From Xenorhabdus griffiniae (GTDB lineage: Bacteria; Pseudomonadota; Gammaproteobacteria; Enterobacterales; Enterobacteriaceae), in contig NZ_CP147737.1 of assembly GCF_037265215.1 (NCBI RefSeq), forward strand, positions 3,504,001 to 3,568,000: DNA of 64,000 nucleotides, read 5' to 3'. Made by a program: the position numbers and the translations under genes. Within the stretch, counting starts at the first letter, position 1, and each line of letters begins with the position of its first letter. Shown piece by piece: positions 37,665 through 47,816 of this stretch. The notes below the pieces were generated by a model that saw only the letters and a program-made list of their open reading frames with translations, ran no database searches and was not told where the DNA came from.

Positions 37665-37689
37665 ATGAAGACGCTATTCAGTGAGTAAC

Positions 37690-37725
37690 AGGGGCTATTG
37701 TGCTTTCAATAACCCCTTATTTTTA
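37690..37725 (+). terminator. Terminator of fau
   Basis: The stem AGGGGCTATTG/CAATAACCCCT (one mismatch) is followed by TATTTTT, in the convergent gap between fau and serA. Confidence 0.82.
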
Positions 37726-37762
37726 ATGCGTCTTGCCTTTCTTTTAACCAGCCATTATAGCC

Positions 37763-39004
37763 TTAGTAAAGCAAGCGAGAACGGATCGTGCCCGGTAAGG
37801 CTCTCAGTTTCTGCAAAACCAATTCAGCCTGAGCTGAATTCTGCGTCGTAATATCAATCACCACATAACCAATACCACTGTCAGTCCGCAGATATTGGGC
37901 ATCAATATTGATTTCTTGTTCAGTGAATACTTGGTTAATACTGGTCAAGATACCGGGGCGGTTTTCATGGATATGCAGTAATCGGTTAGTATCCTTGGCA
38001 TGAACAGGGAGCGAGACTTCAGGAAAATTAACCGCTGATAAGGTAGAACCATTGTCAGAATATTTGACCAGTTTCCCAGAAACTTCATAACCGATATTTT
38101 GCTGGGCTTCTTGTGTCGATCCCCCAATATGTGGTGTCAACAATACGTTATCAAACTGGCTTAATGGGGAGATAAAAGGATCATTATTTGTTGCGGGTTC
38201 ATGAGGAAAAACATCAATCGCCGCACCAGAAAGATGCCCTGTTTCCAACGCGTTGCTGAGTGCATCAATATCGACCACTGTGCCGCGTGATGCATTGATC
38301 AAAATTGAACCTGGTTTCATCAATTCCAGTTCTGCTGCACCAATCATATTTTTGGTTGAGGCGGTTTCAGGAACATGCAGGCTCACGACATCACTCATAT
38401 TCAGCAATTCAGACAAATGATGAACTTGCTGTGCATTACCTAAGGGCAATTTATTTTCAATATCATAGAAATAGACATTCAGGCCAATATTTTCAGCCAA
38501 AATGCCAAGCTGTGTACCAATATGCCCGTAACCAATAATGCCTAATTTTTTCCCGCGCGCTTCGTAGCAGCCTTTTGCCTGCTTATCCCATATCCCATTA
38601 TGGGCTTTGGCATTCGCTTCAGGAATACGACGTAACAGCAACAGCAACTCACCCAATACCATTTCAGCGACCGAACGCGTATTGGAAAAAGGCGCATTAA
38701 ATACCGGAATACCACGTTTTGCCGCGGCTTTCAGGTCAACCTGGTTAGTACCAATACAAAAACACCCAACAGCAACCAGCTTTTCCGCTGCGGCGAAAAT
38801 CTCTTCGGTCAATTGGGTGCGGGAACGAATGCCGACAAATCGGGCATCACGGATCGCTGCTTTCAATTCTTCAGGTTCTAATGCCCCTTTGTGATATTCA
38901 ATATTGCTGTACCCTGCCGCTTTTAGGCTATCTACTGCACTTTGGTGAACACCTTCCAGCAGCAGAAATTTAATTTTGTCCTTTTCTAAAGATACCTTAA
39001 CCAT
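37763..39004 (-). CDS. serA: D-3-phosphoglycerate dehydrogenase
   Basis: 413 residues. It has the NAD-binding GYGHIGTQLGILAENIG loop (about residues 158-174), catalytic Arg/Glu/His in the SRGTVVD, HEP and TPHIGGST segments, and a C-terminal ACT domain (about residues 340-413, HENRPGILTSINQVF) that binds L-serine for feedback inhibition. It makes the first step of serine synthesis, feeding the glycine cleavage system. Convergent with fau. Confidence 0.97.
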   Translation of the reverse strand: MVKVSLEKDKIKFLLLEGVHQSAVDSLKAAGYSNIEYHKGALEPEELKAAIRDARFVGIRSRTQLTEEIFAAAEKLVAVGCFCIGTNQVDLKAAAKRGIPVFNAPFSNTRSVAEMVLGELLLLLRRIPEANAKAHNGIWDKQAKGCYEARGKKLGIIGYGHIGTQLGILAENIGLNVYFYDIENKLPLGNAQQVHHLSELLNMSDVVSLHVPETASTKNMIGAAELELMKPGSILINASRGTVVDIDALSNALETGHLSGAAIDVFPHEPATNNDPFISPLSQFDNVLLTPHIGGSTQEAQQNIGYEVSGKLVKYSDNGSTLSAVNFPEVSLPVHAKDTNRLLHIHENRPGILTSINQVFTEQEINIDAQYLRTDSGIGYVVIDITTQNSAQAELVLQKLRALPGTIRSRLLY

Positions 39005-39235
39005 TTGCCCGCCCTAGTTGTACTTACTTTCATAATGCATATCGACGCCACCAAAATAACAAAAAAAACGGTAACGGCAATACAATCGATTGCTTATATT
39101 ACAGAATAAGCAACAGTAAATAAGTTGTTATGCAAAGTAAAATAATTCGTTACGGGGAATGATCAGCATTTTGAGGTTTTTTTAGACGAAAAAGTGATAT
39201 ATCTCACTAAATTTTCTATTTTGAATAAATATAAA

Positions 39236-39264
39236 AATATTTTTAGGGCAGGTTATTCTGCCCT
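39236..39264 (-). terminator. Terminator of rpiA
   Basis: On the minus strand the stem AGGGCAG/CTGCCCT (6-base loop) is followed by AAAAATATTTTTAT. It lies 10 bp after the rpiA stop. The T-tract is broken by A residues. Confidence 0.65.
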
Positions 39265-39274
39265 CAATAAATGA

Positions 39275-39934
39275 TTATTCAGTGAGCGTCTTAACGCCAT
39301 CCGCAGTACCTACCAGTACCACATTAGCGCCTCGATTAGCAAAAAGCCCCACCGTTACCACGCCTGCTATCCCATTGATTTTATCTTCTAACGCAGTGGG
39401 ATCGACAATCGAAAGATTGTGAACATCCAGAATATGGTTACCATTGTCTGTCACAACGTTTTCACGATAAACCGGTGTTCCGCCCAATTTCACCAGCTCA
39501 CGAGCCACATAAGCCCGTGCCATTGGGATGACTTCAACTGGCAGAGGAAACTTGCCTAATACATCGACTTGCTTAGACGAATCAATAATACAGATAAATT
39601 TCTTCGCAACCGCCGCGATGATTTTTTCCCTGGTTAACGCTGCGCCGCCACCTTTGATCATCTGCATTTGACCATTAATTTCATCAGCACCATCAACATA
39701 AATATCCAACGTGTCGACGTCATTGCAGTCAAACACAGGGATACCGAGAGCTTTTAGTCTCTCAGTCGATGCGTCTGAACTCGATACGGCACCTTCAATT
39801 TTATCTTTGATGGTGCCTAACGCATCAATAAAATGCGCTGCGGTAGAACCTGTACCAACACCAACAATTGTGCCTGGTTTAACATATTCCAATGCTGCCC
39901 AACCTACTGCTTTTTTCAGTTCGTCCTGAGTCAT
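39275..39934 (-). CDS. rpiA: Ribose-5-phosphate isomerase A
   Basis: 219 residues from the ATG at 39934 ([18 protein letters not shown]), the E. coli length; the frame's earlier start is only a GTG three codons before. Phosphate- and substrate-binding motifs [13 protein letters not shown] (about residues 26-38), DGADEING and [11 protein letters not shown] (about residues 94-104) are present. It interconverts ribose 5-phosphate and ribulose 5-phosphate. It is divergent from argP, as in E. coli. Confidence 0.97.
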   Translation of the reverse strand: MTQDELKKAVGWAALEYVKPGTIVGVGTGSTAAHFIDALGTIKDKIEGAVSSSDASTERLKALGIPVFDCNDVDTLDIYVDGADEINGQMQMIKGGGAALTREKIIAAVAKKFICIIDSSKQVDVLGKFPLPVEVIPMARAYVARELVKLGGTPVYRENVVTDNGNHILDVHNLSIVDPTALEDKINGIAGVVTVGLFANRGANVVLVGTADGVKTLTE

Positions 39935-40097
39935 ATTGATCACAGCCTATAATCAGTTACAAGGAAAAATCTGACGGCTAGTATAAACAATATTGGCTCA
40001 CCTCATGAAAAAATATGGCATAGTGCTGGTTAGGCCACATAATGGTTTTTATTGAGCTGTAACACAAAAAGTGCAAACACGGAGAATCTTATTTTCA

Positions 40098-41003
40098 ATG
40101 AAACGTCCTGATTACCGGTCATTGCAAGCATTAGATGCAGTGATCAAAGAGCGTGGTTTCGAGCGGGCAGCGCAAAAACTTTGTATTACTCAATCAGCGG
40201 TATCTCAGAGAATCAAGCAATTAGAAAATATGTTTGGTCAGCCACTATTGGTACGCACTGTTCCTCCCCACCCTACAGAGCAAGGGCAAAAGCTGCTTGC
40301 GCTATTACATCAGGTGGAACTGCTGGAAGCACAATGGCTTGGTGATGAAAATAGCAATGAGATCCCGTTACTGCTTTCCCTTGCTGTTAATGCGGACAGC
40401 CTGGCGACGTGGCTTTTACCGGCTCTCCATCCTGTTTTATCCGATTTACCCATTCGGCTAAATATTCAGGTGGAAGATGAAACCCGAACTCAAGAGCGAT
40501 TGCGGCGTGGTGAAGTTGTCGGGGCGATTAGTATTCAATCCCAACCTCTGCCAAGTTGTTTAGTTGATAAATTAGGTGCCTTGGATTACCTGTTTGTCGC
40601 CTCTCCAGAGTTTGCAAACCGTTTTTTCCCGAATGGCGTCACGCGTTCGGCATTACTGAAAGCCCCTGCGGTTGCATTCGACCATTTAGATGATATGCAT
40701 CAAGCATTTTTACAACAGAACTTCGATTTATCACCGGGAAGTGTGCCCTGTCATATCGTGAATTCTTCCGAAGCATTTGTTCAACTGGCAAAACAAGGTT
40801 CGACTTGTTGCATGATCCCACATTTGCAAATCAACAAGGAACTAAAAGCTGGTGAATTAATCGATCTAACACCAGGTCTATGCCAACGCCGTATGCTTTA
40901 TTGGCATCGTTTTGCGCCTGAAAGTGGAACGATGAGAAAAGTTACTGACGCCCTGCTAAAACGAGGACGCCAGATGTTACGTCAGGAAGATGAAATTCAT
41001 TAA
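40098..41003 (+). CDS. argP: LysR-type regulator ArgP (IciA)
   Basis: 301 residues from the ATG at 40098 ([15 protein letters not shown]). An upstream in-frame extension to 40071 is not expected. The winged HTH ([20 protein letters not shown]) is at about residues 20-39, and the effector domain follows. ArgP senses lysine and arginine and activates argO and other genes. Its classical target argO lies 1.1 kb downstream and is internally deleted here. The argP stop overlaps the convergent yggE stop. Confidence 0.94.
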   Translation: MKRPDYRSLQALDAVIKERGFERAAQKLCITQSAVSQRIKQLENMFGQPLLVRTVPPHPTEQGQKLLALLHQVELLEAQWLGDENSNEIPLLLSLAVNADSLATWLLPALHPVLSDLPIRLNIQVEDETRTQERLRRGEVVGAISIQSQPLPSCLVDKLGALDYLFVASPEFANRFFPNGVTRSALLKAPAVAFDHLDDMHQAFLQQNFDLSPGSVPCHIVNSSEAFVQLAKQGSTCCMIPHLQINKELKAGELIDLTPGLCQRRMLYWHRFAPESGTMRKVTDALLKRGRQMLRQEDEIH

Positions 41004-41734
41004 CGCTGTAATTCAAAAACAGCATCGACGTGATCTAAAAACTCAATACTCTGTGGTTCGTAAGTTTCACTGGCAGAGCCAGAAGCGGGTGCTGCCAACA
41101 GATCTGTCTGATATTTCAGACGGTTCATTGGGATAGGCACTGCTTCAGGCGCACGGTAACTAATGCTATATACAGGGCCTAACTTACTGTTGAACCCTTT
41201 TGCCAATGTAGTTGCCTGTTGAATAGCATTCTCGATGGCTTTTTGTCTGGCTTCATCACGATAACGTTGCGGATTGCTGACACCAAACTGAACCGAGTTA
41301 ATTTCATTCAATCCTGCTTTCAGGGCACCATCCAATAAGACATTCAGTTGCTCCAGCTTGTGAACTTTCACTTCAACTGAACGCGACGCCCGATAACCTG
41401 TAATACTCGATTTTCCACTCTTTTGATCATATTGATATTCTGGTTGGGTACGCAAGTTAGCCGCATCAATGTCTTTCTTTTCGATGCCACTGTTTTTCAG
41501 AAAATCAAAATATTTCGCAACACGTTCATCGACTTTTTTCTTTGCTTCTGCTGCACTTTTTTGCGTTTCACTCACATGGATTACCAAAGTAGCCATATCT
41601 GGCGTCGCTTTAACTATCGCGTTACCAGAGGTGGAAATATGTGGAATAGAGAGTGAGTCAGCGGCAGAAGCTGCCATGAAAGACAGGCTTCCTAAAGCCA
41701 TCATTGCAGCCAATACCAGTGATTTACGTTTCAC
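41000..41734 (-). CDS. yggE: SIMPL-domain periplasmic protein YggE
   Basis: 244 residues. A signal peptide spans about residues 1-24 ([20 protein letters not shown]). The SIMPL/DUF541 domain follows, with [18 protein letters not shown] at its start and an Ala-rich helix [11 protein letters not shown]. Predicted periplasmic; reported to lessen oxidative stress in E. coli. It is tail-to-tail with argP, with overlapping stop codons, and precedes argO on the same strand. Confidence 0.93.
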   Translation of the reverse strand: MKRKSLVLAAMMALGSLSFMAASAADSLSIPHISTSGNAIVKATPDMATLVIHVSETQKSAAEAKKKVDERVAKYFDFLKNSGIEKKDIDAANLRTQPEYQYDQKSGKSSITGYRASRSVEVKVHKLEQLNVLLDGALKAGLNEINSVQFGVSNPQRYRDEARQKAIENAIQQATTLAKGFNSKLGPVYSISYRAPEAVPIPMNRLKYQTDLLAAPASGSASETYEPQSIEFLDHVDAVFELQR

Positions 41735-41803
41735 AAGGCCTCCTAAAGTTACATGAGTAAGGTGCTTTCAGAAACATTAGCACACTATCTATAGAGAAGT
41801 AAT

Positions 41804-42220
41804 CTATGGAGAAATATTATAATTAATAAAAAATCTATATCCTTGCTGAATTAAGTTCCAGGCGATATACCACATCACACAGCCAACGAAGATATTGATG
41901 ATCCGTTGTGCTCTGGGCCGATTAAGCACAGGTGCAAACCACGCAGACAAGAATGACAAGGCAAAAAACCAGCTGATCGAAGCCATTACCGCTCCGGTGG
42001 TAAACCACGGCCGAAGCTCGGCTGACAATTGTCCCAGCAAAGCACTGCCACCAAATATCCCCGCGATGATGAGCAAAGAATCACTGGTGGAGCATAATGT
42101 TGCGCTCATTAAATGGAACTGCTTCCTGCTCCCTTGCTGCATAACAAATACATTTTGTGGCCCAAGTGGAAGGATCATTGCAGCACTAAGAAAAAACCCC
42201 TGAATAAATGTTGAGAACAT
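41804..42220 (-). pseudogene. argO: ArgO arginine exporter with large in-frame internal deletion
   Basis: 138 residues against about 205-211 in ArgO. Residues 1-60 match the N-terminus ([16 protein letters not shown], then a segment ending IFGGSALL). Sequence then jumps to [20 protein letters not shown], which corresponds to the last third (through [20 protein letters not shown]). About 73 residues, including the NPHVYLDT segment and roughly two membrane helices, are missing without a frame break; the join is near 42040. LysE-family exporters need these helices, so it is probably non-functional. Activation by ArgP would normally be expected. Confidence 0.88.
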
Positions 42221-42318
42221 GCAAAGATTCCTAATAATTATTCAATTAGTTGCGATATCAATGCATATTAAACAAGATAATGCATTAGTAAAAATGAATG
42301 ATTCTAATACATCATTAG

Positions 42319-42348
42319 GAAAAGTGATGTGGGAAATGCCCACATCAC
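42319..42348 (-). terminator. Rho-independent terminator of mscS
   Basis: On the minus strand a perfect 10-bp stem GTGATGTGGG/CCCACATCAC with a 5-base loop is followed by TTTTCC, 10 bp after the mscS stop. Confidence 0.85.
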
Positions 42349-42358
42349 GATATCTTGA

Positions 42359-43231
42359 TTATTCGTCTACCTTCTTCTGTAAGGCACTATTTTGCTGATG
42401 CAGATAAACATCCATTTGCGGGAAAGGAATGCCGATATTGTGTTTATCTAAGGCACGCTTAAAGTTTTCCATCAAATCCCAATAGACATTCCAGGCATCA
42501 CCATTGGTGGTCCACACACGTACAACAAAGTTCAATGACGAAGGCGCCATTTCATGCAGGCGGATGGTGACACCTTTTTCATGTTGGATGCGTTTATCTT
42601 CTTGAATCACATCACCCAATACTCTTTTGACTTCATCAATATCTGCATCATATGCAACCCCCACCATAATCTGGGTACGACGGTCAGGTTCACGGGTGGT
42701 ATTAATAATATTGTCTGCAATAATTTTACCGTTGGGGATCACAACGATACGGCCATCTGCCGTGCGCAGTGTTGTCGAGAAAATCTGTACTTGCATGACA
42801 GTTCCCTCCACCGCACCAATGCTAACATATTCGCCAGTACGAAGCGGGCGAAAAACTACCAACAAAACACCGGCAGCAAAATTAGACAGTGAACCTTGTA
42901 AGGCCAGACCTACCGCCAAACCTGCGGCACCGATAACTGCAATCACGGATGCAGTCTGAATACCTAATTTCCCAAGAACAGCAATAATCGTAAATGCTAT
43001 GATGGCGTAACGAATAATCGCGGAGAGGAAATCAGAAATGGTGGTATCAATGCCACGCAGTGACATAACACGCTTAACTGCTTTATTAACCAACTTGGCA
43101 ACAAATAAACCAACGATAAGAATCAAAATGGCAGATACAATGTTTACCGCATACTGGATCAGTAGATCCTGATTGTTGGTAAACCAGTTTGCCGCTTTAT
43201 CAATCTCATGTGACAGATTGATCTTTTCCAT
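42359..43231 (-). CDS. mscS: Small-conductance mechanosensitive channel MscS
   Basis: 290 residues from the ATG at 43231 ([11 protein letters not shown]). An in-frame extension to 43267 is not supported by homology. Three membrane helices are visible; pore-lining TM3 has the Gly/Ala-rich [20 protein letters not shown] (about residues 94-113). The beta-domain [11 protein letters not shown] and the C-terminal vestibule follow. It opens on hypo-osmotic shock to release solutes. In E. coli it lies near argO and fbaA; here the downstream partner is argO and the upstream neighbour is yacL. Confidence 0.96.
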   Translation of the reverse strand: MEKINLSHEIDKAANWFTNNQDLLIQYAVNIVSAILILIVGLFVAKLVNKAVKRVMSLRGIDTTISDFLSAIIRYAIIAFTIIAVLGKLGIQTASVIAVIGAAGLAVGLALQGSLSNFAAGVLLVVFRPLRTGEYVSIGAVEGTVMQVQIFSTTLRTADGRIVVIPNGKIIADNIINTTREPDRRTQIMVGVAYDADIDEVKRVLGDVIQEDKRIQHEKGVTIRLHEMAPSSLNFVVRVWTTNGDAWNVYWDLMENFKRALDKHNIGIPFPQMDVYLHQQNSALQKKVDE

Positions 43232-43399
43232 ACAAAGCCCACCGTTATTGTTGGAACCTATCGCCATTCAGTGCCGTTATGCACAACGAACGCCACTAGC
43301 AGGTGTAGGCTCCTGTTCAAAAAAAGCTACTATCACAACACAAGAATGTAATGGAATATAGATTATGGCAGAAAGCCTTTATTGCTTGAACACGAATAC

Positions 43400-43771
43400 T
43401 TACATTTTATTTTTTTGCAAAATGAATTCTCTGTAATCAGCTAGCATACCGATAAAATCGTCTGTCCCACAAAAAGCCAGACTCTCGTCATCGTAGTAAC
43501 TCATTCCTTCTTCTATAACCTCTGTATCAAATTGAAGTTGATTAGCCCTGATCATGATCTCATCTTCACTCATCAATAGCGTATATTCATGACCAGCCAA
43601 CTGCCACTGGCGTTCACTCCCTTTAATCTCTTGCAAAGCCACAATGATTTTATCCAATACCCGCAAATCGCCTTTCACTTCTTCATTCAACCAATGACCG
43701 ATGACTTCATGATCCATTGAAAAAGATGTTGTTACCTGGCCGGTAATATCCTGCATAAATTCATATTCCAT
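43400..43771 (-). CDS. yacL: YacL family protein (UPF0231)
   Basis: 123 residues from the ATG at 43771 ([13 protein letters not shown]), six bases after AGGGGG. The family blocks [29 protein letters not shown] and [15 protein letters not shown] are all present. Function unknown. It follows acnB on the same strand as in E. coli, but about 300 bp away, with a palindromic element and a terminator between. Confidence 0.94.
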   Translation of the reverse strand: MEYEFMQDITGQVTTSFSMDHEVIGHWLNEEVKGDLRVLDKIIVALQEIKGSERQWQLAGHEYTLLMSEDEIMIRANQLQFDTEVIEEGMSYYDDESLAFCGTDDFIGMLADYREFILQKNKM

Positions 43772-43826
43772 CATATACCCCCTCACCTACTATTTTTACA
43801 GATGCCAAATAATTTCATTGGGATTT

Positions 43827-43933
43827 TATACCAATCTAACTTCAAGATGTGTGTGATTTCTCTCCCCGCGAAGCTGGGAAAAATCAGGTTTCATATCGTG
43901 TTGTAAATTGCAACTTGAAGCTTAATGTGTATA
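43827..43933. repeat. Interspersed palindromic element, full copy 2
   Basis: TATACCAATCTAACTTCAAG at the left, central TCTCCCCGCG AAGCTGGGAA hairpin, and TTGCAACTTGAAGCTTAATG at the right. It matches the copies at 894 (inverted) and 62259 (inverted). Confidence 0.85.
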
Positions 43934-44021
43934 AGCAGTTCTGCGGCCTCCACCTCTGAAGCAGTCCACAAACTGAAATAAAAACTACTACGAAATTGTT
44001 ATAAAACGGTAGGCAGAAAAA

Positions 44022-44049
44022 CAAAAAAAGGGGAAGCATTTGCCTCCCC
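44022..44049 (-). terminator. Rho-independent terminator of acnB
   Basis: On the minus strand GGGGAGGC AAAT GCTTCCCC is followed by TTTTTTTG, 20 bp after the acnB stop. Confidence 0.9.
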
Positions 44050-44069
44050 ATGCATTGCAATATACGTTT

Positions 44070-46667
44070 TTATACTGCGGTTTGGAAGATCACATCTTCC
44101 GCTTTTTCTGTGTATTGATTCAATTGATCAAAATTGAGGTAGCGATAAGTATCGGCTGCGGTTTCATCGACTTTATCTATGAACTGCAAATACTCTTCTG
44201 GCGTTGGCAAACGCCCCAACAGTGAAGCTACAGCCGCCAACTCCGCTGAAGCAAGGTAAACATTTGCACCGGAACCCAGGCGGTTAGGGAAGTTACGGGT
44301 AGAAGTGGATACCACTGTTGCCCCATCCGCCACCCGCGCCTGATTCCCCATGCACAATGAACAACCCGGGATCTCAATACGCGCCCCGCTCTTGCCGAAA
44401 ATGCTGTAATAACCTTCTTCCGTCAATTGGGCGGCGTCCATCTTAGTCGGAGGAGCAACCCATAAGCGAGTCGGTAACTGACCTTTATGCTGATCCAGCA
44501 ATTTACCCGCCGCACGGAAATGACCAATATTAGTCATGCAAGAACCAATGAAAACTTCGTCAATTTTGCTGTTAGCCACTTCAGATAACAGACGTGCATC
44601 ATCAGGATCATTAGGTGCGCATAAAATAGGCTCTTTAATGTCTGCCAGATCGATCTCAATCACGGCTGCATATTCAGCATCTGCGTCCGCTGCCAACAAT
44701 TGCGGATCTTTCAGCCAGTTTTCCATGCCAATAATACGGCGTTCCAATGTCCGGCGATCACCATAACCTTCCGCAATCATCCATTTCAGCAAGACGACGT
44801 TAGACTGCAAGTATTCAATGATTGGCGCCTTATCCAGCTTGATGGTACATCCTGCCGCAGAACGTTCCGCAGAGGCATCAGCCAACTCAAATGCCTGCTC
44901 GACTTTGAGCTCAGGCAAACCTTCAATTTCAAGAATACGGCCAGAGAAGATGTTTTTCTTGCCTTTCTTCTCAACAGTCAGCAAACCTTGTTGAATTGCA
45001 TAATAAGGAATGGCATGAACCAGATCACGCAAGGTTATTCCTGGTTGCATTTTCCCTTTAAAACGAACCAGTACGGATTCTGGCATATCCAACGGCATGA
45101 CACCCGTAGCCGCAGCAAATGCCACCAGACCTGAACCAGCCGGGAAAGAAATGCCAATGGGGAAACGGGTATGGGAATCTCCGCCTGTACCTACCGTATC
45201 TGGCAATAACATACGGTTCAACCATGAGTGAATAATGCCATCTCCCGGACGCAACGATACGCCACCACGGTTCATAATGAAATCAGGCAAAGTATGGTGC
45301 GTCGTCACATCAACCGGTTTTGGATAGGCGGCAGTATGACAGAATGATTGCATGACCAGATCCGCAGAGAAACCCAGGCAGGCCAAATCTTTCAATTCAT
45401 CCCGCGTCATTGGCCCTGTCGTATCCTGGGAACCGACAGAAGTCATCTTAGGTTCACAATATTCTCCTGGGCGAATGCCACTTTTACCGCAGGCACGGCC
45501 TACCATTTTCTGTGCCAATGAGAAGCCTCGATCACTTTTCGCAACCGCTTTTGCCTGACGGAATACGTCACTGTGTGGTAAACCCAATGATTCACGCGCC
45601 TTGCCAGTCAAACCACGACCGATAATCAATGGAATACGGCCACCGGCACGTACTTCATCAATCAATACATCGGTTTTCAGGGTAAAAGTAGCCAATAACT
45701 CATTGGTTTCGTGATGGCGGATTTCACCTTTATAGGGATAGATATCAATCACATCTCCCATATTTAGCTTGGCAACATCCACTTCAATGGGCAACGCCCC
45801 CGCATCTTCCATGGTGTTAAAGAAAATGGGGGCAATTTTTCCACCCAAGACCACACCTGCACCACGTTTATTAGGGACAAACGGAATATCCTCTCCCATA
45901 AACCACAATACGGAGTTCGTTGCCGATTTACGGGAAGATCCCGTACCAACAACATCGCCAACGTAGGCCAATGGATAACCTTTCTTGCTCAGGGCTTCGA
46001 TTTGCTTAATCGGGCCTACAACACCAGCTTGATCAGGCTCAATACCTTCACGGGCATTTTTGAGCATTGCCAATGCATGTAGAGGGATATCAGGACGTGA
46101 CCACGCATCTGGGGCAGGAGAAAGATCATCGGTGTTGGTTTCACCGGTAACCTTAAAGACGGTAACAGTGATTTTTTCTGCTAATTCAGGACGCCCAAGG
46201 AACCATTCTGCATCAGCCCACGACTGCATGATTTGTTTGGCATGGACATTACCTGCTTTGGCTTTGTCTTCCACATCATAAAAACTGTCGAACATCAGCA
46301 AAGTATGAGAAAGTGCTTTCGCCGCAATTGGAGCCAGCTTTTCATCATCCAGGGCATCAATTAAAGCGTGGATATTATACCCACCCTGCATGGTTCCCAA
46401 TAATTCAATGGCTTTTTCCTGTGTCACCAAAGGAGAAGTCGTTTCTCCCTTAGCTACGGCAGCAAGGAAACCGGCTTTAACATAAGCAGCTTCATCTACA
46501 CCAGGGGGGACACGATTGGTCAGTAGATCTAGTAGGAAATCTTCTTCACCTTTAGGTGGATTCTTCAGTAATTCAACCAGCGCTGCTGCTTGAGCTGCGT
46601 CTAACGGCTTAGGGACGATGCCTTGAGCTGCACGCTCGGCTACGTGCTTGCGGTATTCTTCTAGCAC
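44070..46667 (-). CDS. acnB: Aconitate hydratase B
   Basis: 865 residues, the AcnB length and domain order: N-terminal HEAT-like domain (about residues 1-160), swivel domain ([16 protein letters not shown] at about residues 240-255), then the catalytic domains. The three Fe-S cysteines are in [13 protein letters not shown] and [12 protein letters not shown] segments. It is the main TCA-cycle aconitase and in apo form binds mRNA. It is separated from lpd by an inserted GNAT gene. AGGAGAAAG precedes the ATG. Confidence 0.97.
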   Translation of the reverse strand: MLEEYRKHVAERAAQGIVPKPLDAAQAAALVELLKNPPKGEEDFLLDLLTNRVPPGVDEAAYVKAGFLAAVAKGETTSPLVTQEKAIELLGTMQGGYNIHALIDALDDEKLAPIAAKALSHTLLMFDSFYDVEDKAKAGNVHAKQIMQSWADAEWFLGRPELAEKITVTVFKVTGETNTDDLSPAPDAWSRPDIPLHALAMLKNAREGIEPDQAGVVGPIKQIEALSKKGYPLAYVGDVVGTGSSRKSATNSVLWFMGEDIPFVPNKRGAGVVLGGKIAPIFFNTMEDAGALPIEVDVAKLNMGDVIDIYPYKGEIRHHETNELLATFTLKTDVLIDEVRAGGRIPLIIGRGLTGKARESLGLPHSDVFRQAKAVAKSDRGFSLAQKMVGRACGKSGIRPGEYCEPKMTSVGSQDTTGPMTRDELKDLACLGFSADLVMQSFCHTAAYPKPVDVTTHHTLPDFIMNRGGVSLRPGDGIIHSWLNRMLLPDTVGTGGDSHTRFPIGISFPAGSGLVAFAAATGVMPLDMPESVLVRFKGKMQPGITLRDLVHAIPYYAIQQGLLTVEKKGKKNIFSGRILEIEGLPELKVEQAFELADASAERSAAGCTIKLDKAPIIEYLQSNVVLLKWMIAEGYGDRRTLERRIIGMENWLKDPQLLAADADAEYAAVIEIDLADIKEPILCAPNDPDDARLLSEVANSKIDEVFIGSCMTNIGHFRAAGKLLDQHKGQLPTRLWVAPPTKMDAAQLTEEGYYSIFGKSGARIEIPGCSLCMGNQARVADGATVVSTSTRNFPNRLGSGANVYLASAELAAVASLLGRLPTPEEYLQFIDKVDETAADTYRYLNFDQLNQYTEKAEDVIFQTAV

Positions 46668-46970
46668 GACTTTCTCCTCGCTCTCATTGTCATTTTATAT
46701 ACCCGGCTGTCAGCACCCGCTAACGATCATTGAAAATGATCATCTAAAAACAATTACTAAGGGTGCAAGGTCAGAGGATTTTGCTCGCATAACATCAGAA
46801 TTATGCTCAGCTTCGGGTGTTTAGCATACCAAAGTTTGAATAGCATGTTAATTCATTCACATAAAATCAACATTGAACCAATAACAAAATTCTGGATAAA
46901 TGAGTCTGGAGGGTGTATTCAATGGAACGTGGTACAAAAATCTTTCAATATCACTAAAAAGGATATCATC
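46668..46970. other. Divergent spacer between acnB and the GNAT gene
   Basis: No gene is supported. An ORF could be extended leftward from 46971 to an ATG at 46803, but the ribosome site lies at the later start. The acnB promoter should be within it. Confidence 0.5.
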
Positions 46971-47654
46971 ATGCCCAATAGCGAAGAACATAACGCGATA
47001 TCAGCAGCAAGTCATTATCCTACAAGCCTTATAGCGGAAAAATTCTACCCTGAATATCAAGCTAAAATTAAGGAGGTCAATAAACATGATATGCTATCTG
47101 AACTTGACGCACTCCAGGAGAATGAATCCAGATGGTTTTATAGACCTATAATGGGAGTGTTTAACAATAGACATATTACATTCATTAGTACATGTAATTC
47201 CATAAGAAACACTTTTGATTCTAGATATGTTACCGGTGGTATACACGGCTATCGTCATTTTATCTGTTCATGTTCAGTTACAGGTAAGGTCGTTGGGATC
47301 ATCATACTTAATCCCGCCAGACCTAATGTATCTGATAATGAAGTTGACCAAATCGCATTTATAGTCACCTATCCTAACGGTTATGGCTATGGTGGCCTGC
47401 TGATTCAGCATGTAGTCAATATATCTCTCGGATTAGGCCATAAAGGTATATTAGAAGTTAGAGCAGAGCCTGATGCCGAAATTTTTTACCAAAAATTAGG
47501 TTTTGAATATATGAATAACAGTAACTTTTTAGGTTTAAAACAGATGAAGTTAAATCCTGATGCTAGTGATAAGTGGCGTAAAATTAATGGAAAATATCAA
47601 ATCAAAAGAACTCCTCGTCCACATAGTACAAATTGGCAATGCCATTTACTGTAG
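46971..47654 (+). CDS. GNAT-family N-acetyltransferase-like protein, accessory
   Basis: 227 residues from the ATG at 46971, which has AAAGGAT upstream; an in-frame ATG at 46803 is possible but weaker. The C-terminal half shows acetyl-CoA-binding motif A (TYPNGYGYGGLLIQHVVN) and motif B (AEIFYQKLGFEYM), typical of GNAT enzymes. The N-terminal 90 residues are not recognised. The gene is AT-rich compared with acnB and lpd and interrupts their usual adjacency, so it was probably acquired. It is a single gene with no partner. Substrate unknown. Confidence 0.7.
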   Translation: MPNSEEHNAISAASHYPTSLIAEKFYPEYQAKIKEVNKHDMLSELDALQENESRWFYRPIMGVFNNRHITFISTCNSIRNTFDSRYVTGGIHGYRHFICSCSVTGKVVGIIILNPARPNVSDNEVDQIAFIVTYPNGYGYGGLLIQHVVNISLGLGHKGILEVRAEPDAEIFYQKLGFEYMNNSNFLGLKQMKLNPDASDKWRKINGKYQIKRTPRPHSTNWQCHLL

Positions 47655-47745
47655 ATTCAATTTATCATCTTTCGGTTATTAGAAAATAAGTCGTAGGAAA
47701 CCATTATCGTCTGAGGAAATACCTTTAATATGCCAGATCCATTAC

Positions 47746-47780
47746 AAATAAAAACGGCTTTCATATTAGGAAAGCCGTTT
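47746..47780 (-). terminator. Rho-independent terminator of lpd
   Basis: On the minus strand an 11-bp stem AAACGGCTTTC/GAAAGCCGTTT is followed by TTATTTG, 37 bp after the lpd stop. It also faces the GNAT gene end and may serve both. Confidence 0.85.
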
Positions 47781-47816
47781 AAAATTTCTATTTAACCCAC
47801 TACAAAGTTTAAAGAA

